From G021776435 sp046756245 (GTDB lineage Bacteria; Pseudomonadota; Alphaproteobacteria; Caulobacterales; Parvularculaceae), in the NCBI GenBank assembly GCA_046756245.1, contig JBHHVZ010000004.1:1-60326 (forward strand): a DNA stretch of 60,326 nucleotides. The letters run 5' to 3'. The notes under the pieces are model-generated. The model was not told the origin of the DNA. It saw nothing but the letters and a program-made list of their open reading frames with translations, and ran no database searches. The translations under genes were made by a program, and so were the position numbers. Shown here in pieces: positions 16,589 to 22,511 of the stretch. Within the stretch, counting starts at the first letter, position 1. Every line of letters begins with the position of its first letter.

Positions 16589-17101
16589 CTAATCATCCTC
16601 GCCGTCGAAATAGTCGACTGTCTGATCCTTGCGGCCGATATGGCGCATCCGCGCCGTTTGCGGGGTTCCGTCCTCGCTGGCGAATACGAGAAACTTGCTT
16701 GAATCCGGATATTCGACCGCGTCGACTTTATCCATGGTGGAAAAGGCGAGATATTCGAGCGTTTCTTTGCCCGTATTGACGATCTGATGGGCGCGCTCGG
16801 GCCCGCCCGTGGGCGCGGCGAGAAGGTCGCCCTTGCGGATTGCGTAAGTCTCGTCGCCGAAGCGGTATTCGCCGTTTCCTTCGACGATGAAGAACATCTC
16901 CTCGATGGCGTGATGGACGTGAAACGGGAAGGCGCGCTTGCCCGGCGCGACGATGGTCAGCATCGCGCCGAGTTTTTCCGCGCCGAGCGCCGGGCCCATA
17001 CGGCCGAGTTTCGCTTCGAACTTGCCCTTCGGGCTCGCGAAGTCCATCAACTCGGCGTCGGCGATGTTGAGGACGGGTTTTGGAGAGTTTTTTTCGCTCA
17101 T
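16589..17101 (-). CDS. Cytoplasmic cupin-domain protein
   Basis: A 170-residue protein starting MSEKNSPKPVLNIADAEL, no signal peptide. The cupin metal site is FPFHVHHAIEEMFFIVEGNGEY (about residues 56-77), with GDLLAAPTGGPERAHQI as the second motif. The tail is acidic (DYFDGEDD). ATG 17101 overlaps the sufB stop (TGATG), so it is tightly coupled to sufB. Function not known; an Fe-related or small-molecule-binding role would fit the setting but is inference. Confidence 0.82.
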   Translation of the reverse strand: MSEKNSPKPVLNIADAELMDFASPKGKFEAKLGRMGPALGAEKLGAMLTIVAPGKRAFPFHVHHAIEEMFFIVEGNGEYRFGDETYAIRKGDLLAAPTGGPERAHQIVNTGKETLEYLAFSTMDKVDAVEYPDSSKFLVFASEDGTPQTARMRHIGRKDQTVDYFDGEDD

Positions 17102-18582
17102 CACCCCACGCTCCCTTCGAGGCTGACGGAAACGAGCTTCTGCGCTTCGACCGCGAATTCCATCGGCAGCTCCTGCAGCACTTCCTTGCAGAACCCGTTG
17201 ACGAGCAGCGCCACGGCGTCTTCTTCGGAAAGCCCGCGCTGGCGACAATAAAACAATTGGTCTTCGGAAAGTCGCGAGGTTGTCGCTTCGTGCTCCAAGA
17301 CCGCGCCAGGATTTTTCGATTCGATATAGGGAATCGTATGCGCGCCGCATTCCGCCCCGATGAGCAATGAATCGCACTGGGTGAAATTGCGCGCGCCCGC
17401 CGCCTTGCGGTGCACGGAAACAAGCCCGCGATAGGTCGAGTTCGATTTCCCGGCAGAAACGCCCTTGGCGATGATGCGCGAGCGCGTGTTCCGCCCGAGA
17501 TGAATCATCTTGGTGCCGGTGTCGGCCTGCTGATGATTGTTGGTGATGGCGATGGAGTAGAATTCGCCCTGGCTGTTGTCGCCCTTCAGCACGCAGGACG
17601 GATATTTCCAGGTGATGGCCGAGCCGGTTTCGACCTGCGTCCAGGAGACTTTCGAATTCGCGCCGCGGCAGTCGGCGCGCTTGGTGACGAAATTATAGAT
17701 GCCGCCCTTGCCGTCCGCATCGCCCGGATACCAGTTCTGGACGGTCGAATATTTGATCTCGGCGTCATCCTCGGCGACGAGTTCGACGACGGCGGCGTGG
17801 AGCTGGTTTTCGTCCCGCATCGGCGCGGTGCAGCCTTCGAGATAGGAAACGTACGAGCCGGGCGCAGCGATGATGAGCGTGCGCTCGAACTGGCCGGTGT
17901 TCGCCTCGTTGATGCGGAAATAGGTCGAAAGCTCCATCGGGCATTTGACGCCCTCGGGCACGTAAACAAACGTGCCGTCGGAAAAGACCGCCGCATTCAG
18001 CGTCGCGAAGAAATTGTCGGAGACCGGCACCACCGAGCCGAGATATTTGCGCACAAGCTCGGGGTGTTCGGCGACGGCCTCGGAAATCGACATGAAGATG
18101 ACGCCGGCCTTTTCGAGTTCTTTCCTGAAAGTCGTCGCCACCGAAACGCTGTCGAACACCGCGTCGACGGCGACTTTCGGCGCGCCCTCGACCCCGAGCA
18201 GCACTTCGGCTTCTTTCAACGGAATGCCGAGTTTCTCGAAGTCGTCGAGAATTTCTTTCGGCACGTCGTCGATCGACTTGTATTTGGCGCCGGTCTTGGG
18301 CGCGGAATAATAATAGGCGTCCTGATAGTCGATGGCCGGGTATTTCACCATCGCCCAGGTCGGCTCGTCCATCTTGAGCCAGCGCGAAAACGCCTCGAGC
18401 CGCCAGCCGAGCAGCCATTCGGGCTCTTCCTTTTTGGCGGAGATGAAGCGGATGGTTTCTTCGGTGAGGCCCTTCGGCGCCTTTTCGGACTCGATCGCCG
18501 TCTCGAACCCGTATTTATAGGTTTCGAGGGCTTTCGCCGTCTCGACGGTCTCGCGGGAGATATTCGTTTTAACTTCTGACAC
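17101..18582 (-). CDS. sufB: Fe-S scaffold subunit SufB
   Basis: A 493-residue core subunit of the SufBC2D complex, on which the cluster is assembled. Typical SufB segments: N-terminal YKYGFETAIESEKAPKGL, KKEEPEWLLGWRLEAFSRW, the beta-helix core with CTAPMRDENQLHAAVVEL, KRADCRGANSKVSWTQVE and the C-terminal FYCRQRGLSEEDAVALLVNG. GTG 18582 is taken as the start: it gives the normal family length and has AGAGA upstream; the longer frame reads into the preceding gene and repeat. Confidence 0.95.
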   Translation of the reverse strand: MSEVKTNISRETVETAKALETYKYGFETAIESEKAPKGLTEETIRFISAKKEEPEWLLGWRLEAFSRWLKMDEPTWAMVKYPAIDYQDAYYYSAPKTGAKYKSIDDVPKEILDDFEKLGIPLKEAEVLLGVEGAPKVAVDAVFDSVSVATTFRKELEKAGVIFMSISEAVAEHPELVRKYLGSVVPVSDNFFATLNAAVFSDGTFVYVPEGVKCPMELSTYFRINEANTGQFERTLIIAAPGSYVSYLEGCTAPMRDENQLHAAVVELVAEDDAEIKYSTVQNWYPGDADGKGGIYNFVTKRADCRGANSKVSWTQVETGSAITWKYPSCVLKGDNSQGEFYSIAITNNHQQADTGTKMIHLGRNTRSRIIAKGVSAGKSNSTYRGLVSVHRKAAGARNFTQCDSLLIGAECGAHTIPYIESKNPGAVLEHEATTSRLSEDQLFYCRQRGLSEEDAVALLVNGFCKEVLQELPMEFAVEAQKLVSVSLEGSVG

Positions 18583-18590
18583 TTTCGAGT

Positions 18591-18785
18591 TTATCTCTTC
18601 TTGAGCGCGCGCCACAGGTAATAGCCGAACAAGCTGGCGCTTATCGCTGCAATGGGCGTCATTCCGTAGGCAAAGTCTACGGCTGAGCTTCCCTGCAACA
18701 TTGCGATAAACGCAAAGAGCGGCACAGCAAAAAGCATCGGCCAAAGGCCTCGCTTTGCGGCGTATATGAGGTGTCGCGCGTTCAT
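18591..18785 (-). CDS. Small two-helix membrane protein in the suf operon
   Basis: A 64-residue protein with two predicted membrane helices (LWPMLFAVPLFAFIAML and TPIAAISASLFGYYLWRAL) and basic ends. GAGGG precedes the ATG. It ends 8 nt before sufB and is flanked upstream by a repeat element. No family recognised. The good ribosome site, operon position and codon use support a real gene. Confidence 0.6.
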   Translation of the reverse strand: MNARHLIYAAKRGLWPMLFAVPLFAFIAMLQGSSAVDFAYGMTPIAAISASLFGYYLWRALKKR

Positions 18786-18808
18786 GCCGCCCTCGTTTCA
18801 AAGCAGTC

Positions 18809-18943
18809 CTCCCCTCTCCCGCTTGCGGGAGAGGGGCCGGGGGTGAGGGTGAAATGGCGATCGCAAGAATTGCGACATTCGAGAGATTCGCCAACGCTGC
18901 ACGCCCTCACCCCTAACCCCTCTCCCGCAAGCGGGAGAGGGGA
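18809..18943. repeat. Composite palindromic repeat, variant arms
   Basis: Outer arms CCCCTCTCCCGCTTGCGGGA... and ...CTCTCCCGCAAGCGGGAG are each self-complementary and also pair with one another across about 90 bp that contains paired GGGGTGAGGG / CCCTCACCCC. Differs in arm sequence from the other suf-operon elements. Confidence 0.8.
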
Positions 18944-19020
18944 ATATGCCGACCGCATGGATACGATGTATACAGAATGCAAATGTTCAATCACGCCGCC
19001 CTCGCTTTCACGCGCATCTT

Positions 19021-19155
19021 CCTTCTCCCCATCGGGGAGAAAGTGGCCCGAAGGGCCGGATGAGGGGGAGAGGGGTCAGTGAGACTCTCTGAGTCACCTT
19101 CCCCCTCACCCAGAATTCGCAAGCGAATTCCGACCTCTCCCCGATGGGGAGAGGT
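19021..19155. repeat. Composite palindromic repeat after the cysteine desulfurase
   Basis: Same architecture as 15112-15246: CTCCCCATCGGGGAG, GGCCCGAAGGGCC, GAATTCGCAAGCGAATTC and CCTCTCCCCGATGGGGAGAGG. Loop and stem changes are compensated on both sides, which suggests the hairpins are under selection for structure. Confidence 0.85.
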
Positions 19156-19187
19156 GAACGGTGCGTGTTGCAAAAAACAGGTCTCCA

Positions 19188-20327
19188 TCACGCCGCCCTC
19201 TCTTTGACGCGCGCATAAGCCGCCGGCCATTCGCGGATGAAGGCCTCGGCGTCTTCCTCGCTCGAATTCCACCCGAGCGAGACGCGGATCGCGCTCGTCG
19301 CCTCGATCTCGCTCGCGCCCAAGGCTTCGAGCACATGGCTCGGCTTGGTTTTGCCGGACGAACAGGCCGACCCGGCCGAGACTGCGATGCCTGCCAAATC
19401 CATCGCCATCAACTGCGTGGCGCCGGAAAACCCTTCTGCAGACAGACAGAGCGTGCCGGGAAGACGTTCGGCCTCCGCGCCCCAGATTTTCGCGCCCGCC
19501 TCGACCGCGGCTTTTTCCATCCGGTCGCGCATGCCGGCGATCGCTCCCGCCTGTTCAATTGAGTCTATGGCGAGGTCGCAGGCGACGCCGAGGCCGGCGA
19601 TGGCGGGAACGTTATGGGTGCCGGCGCGCCGGTTCATTTCGTGGCCGCCGCCGCGCATCACCGGCTCGAGCGGCAGGTTTTCGCGCGCAATGAGCGCGCC
19701 AACGCCCAAGGGTCCGCCGAATTTATGGCCGGTGAACGCCATCATGTCGGCCCCGGATCGCGCAAAATCCACCGGGATCTTGCCAACGGCCTGCGCGGCG
19801 TCGACGAAGAAAATCCCGCCCGCTTCATGAACAATGTCGGCCGCCGCGGACACAGGTTGAATGGCGCCGGTCTCGTTGTTGGCGTACATGACGCAGACGA
19901 GAACCCCGCCTTCGCGTTTGACGTCGTAATCGGCGAGCCTGTCTTTCAGCCAGTCAAGGTCGACTAGGCCGGCCGAAAGCGCCGGAACGGTCTCGACCGG
20001 AACGCCGGCCGCTTCCGCATTGGCCCGCACGGCGGCGTGCTCGATCGCACTCAGAAAGATGCGTTTCACCACGCCGTTTTTGACCGTGCCGTTAAGCGCG
20101 TAATGGATCGATTCCGTGCCGCCGCTCGTGAAGATAATCCCGTTCGCCGGCGCGTTTAGAAACGTGCGCGCCTGTTCGCGCGCGTCTTCCACTGCTTCAT
20201 GCGCTGCGCGGCCTTCCGCATGAACGGAAGACGAGTTGCCTTCAAGGCGCATTGCCCTTGCTACCGCTTCGATCACTTCCGGGCGCGGCGGACAGGTTGC
20301 GTTGTAATCGAGATAGCAGCGCGTCAC
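19188..20327 (-). CDS. Cysteine desulfurase, IscS/NifS type
   Basis: A 379-residue PLP-dependent class V aminotransferase-fold enzyme. It starts YLDYNATCPPRPEVIEA, has the PLP-lysine loop FTGHKFGGPLGVGAL, and the catalytic Cys in the flexible loop SAGSACSSGKTKPSHV, which marks group I (IscS/NifS). It is the second desulfurase of this operon, directly after iscR, as is common in alphaproteobacterial suf operons. Start is GTG overlapping the iscR stop (GTGA). Confidence 0.93.
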   Translation of the reverse strand: MTRCYLDYNATCPPRPEVIEAVARAMRLEGNSSSVHAEGRAAHEAVEDAREQARTFLNAPANGIIFTSGGTESIHYALNGTVKNGVVKRIFLSAIEHAAVRANAEAAGVPVETVPALSAGLVDLDWLKDRLADYDVKREGGVLVCVMYANNETGAIQPVSAAADIVHEAGGIFFVDAAQAVGKIPVDFARSGADMMAFTGHKFGGPLGVGALIARENLPLEPVMRGGGHEMNRRAGTHNVPAIAGLGVACDLAIDSIEQAGAIAGMRDRMEKAAVEAGAKIWGAEAERLPGTLCLSAEGFSGATQLMAMDLAGIAVSAGSACSSGKTKPSHVLEALGASEIEATSAIRVSLGWNSSEEDAEAFIREWPAAYARVKERAA

Positions 20328-20815
20328 GATACGACCTCCGCCGTTTCAGGGATGCGCGCATCTGAATCCGCCGTGTGCGGAGCATTTACCGCAGCCATGC
20401 CGAGAACCCGGCGCTCGATCACGTCCGCGAGCGTTACGGCGTTGAGGAAAATGGAAATCTGCCGGCCAAGCTCGTCCCAGAGATCATGCGTTAGACAGCG
20501 CGCCGACAGGCCCTGGCAGCCGCGGCTGGAGCCCGGCTTGCAGGCGGTTGTCGTGATCGGCTCGTCGACCGCGGCGACGATCTCGGCGATGCGGATGTCG
20601 GCGGGCGGGCGCGCCAGCATATAGCCGCCGCCGACGCCGCGGGCGCTTTTCACCAGCCCGGCGGATTTCAGCTTGCGAAAGAGCTGTTCCAGATAGGAGA
20701 CGGAAATGCCCTGCCGGCGCGCAATTTCACCCAGCGCAATCGGCGCGCTTTTCGAAAAGGCGGTGATATCGGCCATCGCTGCGGCCGCATAGCGTCCTCT
20801 GGTGGTCAGTTTCAT
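20324..20815 (-). CDS. iscR: Rrf2-family regulator, IscR-like
   Basis: A 163-residue winged-helix transcription factor. N-terminal MKLTTRGRYAAAAMADI and the recognition region ISVSYLEQLFRKLKSAGLVKSARGVGGGY are typical of Rrf2. Cluster ligands are C-x7-C-x6-C-x2-H in TACKPGSSRGCQGLSARCLTH region, as in IscR, so it likely holds a [2Fe-2S] cluster and represses or adjusts the suf operon by cluster status. It is the first gene of the operon, with an IscR-type site in its own promoter. ATG 20815 matches the family; upstream extension does not. Confidence 0.93.
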   Translation of the reverse strand: MKLTTRGRYAAAAMADITAFSKSAPIALGEIARRQGISVSYLEQLFRKLKSAGLVKSARGVGGGYMLARPPADIRIAEIVAAVDEPITTTACKPGSSRGCQGLSARCLTHDLWDELGRQISIFLNAVTLADVIERRVLGMAAVNAPHTADSDARIPETAEVVS

Positions 20816-20922
20816 CGCGTCTCTTTCCGCCGGGCGCGCCGCCCGGATGTTGCCGAAAGGCCGCAGCCGGCCGCTTTTTGCACAAACGGACAAAAAACGT
20901 GCTATAGCGCCGCGACTGCAGC

Positions 20923-20971
20923 GGGTTTCATACTTTGTCAGATATGAAACCATACTAAATTAGTCAACTAT
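20923..20971 (-). promoter_or_regulatory. suf promoter with IscR type-1-like operator
   Basis: Read on the minus strand, 20971-20947 gives ATAGTTGACTAATTTAG then TATGGTTT, close to the E. coli IscR type-1 consensus (ATASYYGACTRWWWYAGTC...). A -35 TTGACT (20967-20962) and -10 TATCTG (20944-20939) with a 17-bp spacer overlap it. An additional inverted repeat GTTTCATA-N10-TATGAAAC spans 20925-20950. Site and promoter overlap, so repression by bound IscR is expected. Confidence 0.75.
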
Positions 20972-21085
20972 GAGGACGCCGAAATCCGCCATAATTGATT
21001 GAAAAAATCGATGGCGGCATATCGAAGCGCACCGATTGCGTCGGATATAGCGGGCGACCTGCAAATCGATGGGAATGACCGAAGA

Positions 21086-21754
21086 ATGCCGGAAGTGATT
21101 TTCGCCGGGCCGGAAGGCCGTCTCGAAGGCAGATATCAGAAGGGAAAGGAAGCGCATGGGCCGGTGGCGCTGGTGCTGCACCCGCATCCGCTGTTCGGCG
21201 GCTCCATGAACAATCGCGCCACCTATGAGCTCTATCAGATGTTCGTGAAACGCGGCTTTTCAACGCTGCGTTTCAATTTCCGGGGCGTCGGCAGAAGCCA
21301 GGGCGAATACGACCAAGGCCAGGGCGAACTCGCCGACGCGGCCACCGCGCTCGACTATCTTCAGCAGCTCAACCCGAATGCGCCGTTCGCCTGGGTCGGG
21401 GGCGTCTCGTTCGGCTCGTGGATCGCCATGCAGCTCCTCATGCGCCGGCCCGAAATTGTCGGCTTCATCGCCGCCGCCACCCCGGCCAACCTCTATGACT
21501 TTTCGTTCCTGGCGCCCTGCCCGTCGTCCGGCGTCATTCTGCACGGCGAGACTGACAAGATCTGCACGCCTGAGGAAACCAAAACCATGGCCGAGCGAAC
21601 GCGCACGCAAAAAGGCCGTAAGATCCAGTTTCAGGTCATCCCGGAAGCGGATCACTTCTTCGAGACGAAAATGGATGCGTTTCTGGAAGCGGCCGAAACC
21701 TATCTGGACGCGCGCCTCGCCCATCCCGAACCGACCGGCGCCTATCACGAGTAA
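21086..21754 (+). CDS. Alpha/beta hydrolase
   Basis: A 222-residue soluble hydrolase. LVLHPHPLFGGSMNN forms the oxyanion region, GGVSFGSW carries the nucleophile Ser, HGETDKICTPE the Asp, and PEADHFF the His: a complete catalytic triad. This belongs to the prokaryotic branch near YfhR/dienelactone-hydrolase-like proteins; substrate unknown. ATG 21086 gives the usual family start; ATG 21011 or TTG 20999 would add about 25-29 unconserved residues. Divergent from iscR. Confidence 0.87.
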   Translation: MPEVIFAGPEGRLEGRYQKGKEAHGPVALVLHPHPLFGGSMNNRATYELYQMFVKRGFSTLRFNFRGVGRSQGEYDQGQGELADAATALDYLQQLNPNAPFAWVGGVSFGSWIAMQLLMRRPEIVGFIAAATPANLYDFSFLAPCPSSGVILHGETDKICTPEETKTMAERTRTQKGRKIQFQVIPEADHFFETKMDAFLEAAETYLDARLAHPEPTGAYHE

Positions 21755-21923
21755 CGGTGCGGACGGTTTGCGTAGTCCATGCTCTCGCTGACGACCCGAG
21801 ATCACGTTTTGAGGTCGACATTGAAAGACAAGGCTTTTCTCCGGGGCCATGACTCCCCCGGTCAGCGAGAGCATCGTAAAACGAGCATGTGCTTTCGTGC
21901 CGCTGTCGCAGCATAATTCCTGC

Positions 21924-22385
21924 ATGACGGGGGAGATGTTCGCAAAGCCGCCGATGACGACGGGGAGCGCGTTTACGCTGGCGACCGCGCGTTTGCGGGG
22001 CGTGCGCGGTTTCACCGGCCGCGGCGTCGTTCAATATCTCGTTTGGCTGGACGGCGCGCGGCGCCTGACCATAAGACTCAAAGGCCTCGCGGGCTTGACC
22101 GCCGACTTTTACCTTAACGGCGCGTTCGTCCGCCGCCTGCCGGTGTCGAACGGCGCCGCGCGCATGATTTGTTCATCGCGCGGCGGCGGCGAAGCGCCGC
22201 CGGCAATCGAGGCCGGCGATGTCGTCGAAATTCGTCAGAACGGCGATCCTGTTTTAGAAGGCGCGGCGTCGGCGTACACGCGGCTTAGAACAATGCGCCG
22301 AAGCCTGCGGCGGCTTTGGCTTCTGTGGAAAATTTCATGGCGGGCCCGTCCGCGAATTCTGCGAATTTTTGGCCGCCCACACTAG
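21924..22385 (+). CDS. Hypothetical protein
   Basis: About 153 residues with plausible beta-rich composition (VVQYLVWLDGARRLTIRLKG, ADFYLNGAFVRRLPV) and a basic C-terminal region (RRSLRRLWLLWKISWRARP). No family recognised. The start is uncertain: ATGs at 21849, 21924, 21936 and 21954 are possible and none has a well-placed ribosome site. The strand is chosen because the antisense frames are rich in Arg/His/Gly shadow-type sequence. Confidence 0.45.
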   Translation: MTGEMFAKPPMTTGSAFTLATARLRGVRGFTGRGVVQYLVWLDGARRLTIRLKGLAGLTADFYLNGAFVRRLPVSNGAARMICSSRGGGEAPPAIEAGDVVEIRQNGDPVLEGAASAYTRLRTMRRSLRRLWLLWKISWRARPRILRIFGRPH

Positions 22386-22511
22386 CCGCGCCCGGCGAAT
22401 AGGGTACATATTGTGACCCTTGGAGTTGGCTTTACCAGATATTGGCGCTTCTCGGGAGGACCATCGCCAGAATCGGAAAGTGCGGCGGCGTCTGGCGGGC
22501 GGGATTAATGA

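Noticed and set aside
15112..19155. Clustered palindromes as a possible CRISPR array
   Set aside because: The units are over 120 bp, composite hairpins separated by real suf genes, with no short repeat-spacer pattern and no cas genes.
21260..22015. 251-codon minus-strand frame opposite the alpha/beta hydrolase
   Set aside because: The hydrolase has a full catalytic triad on the plus strand; the antisense frame is a shadow.
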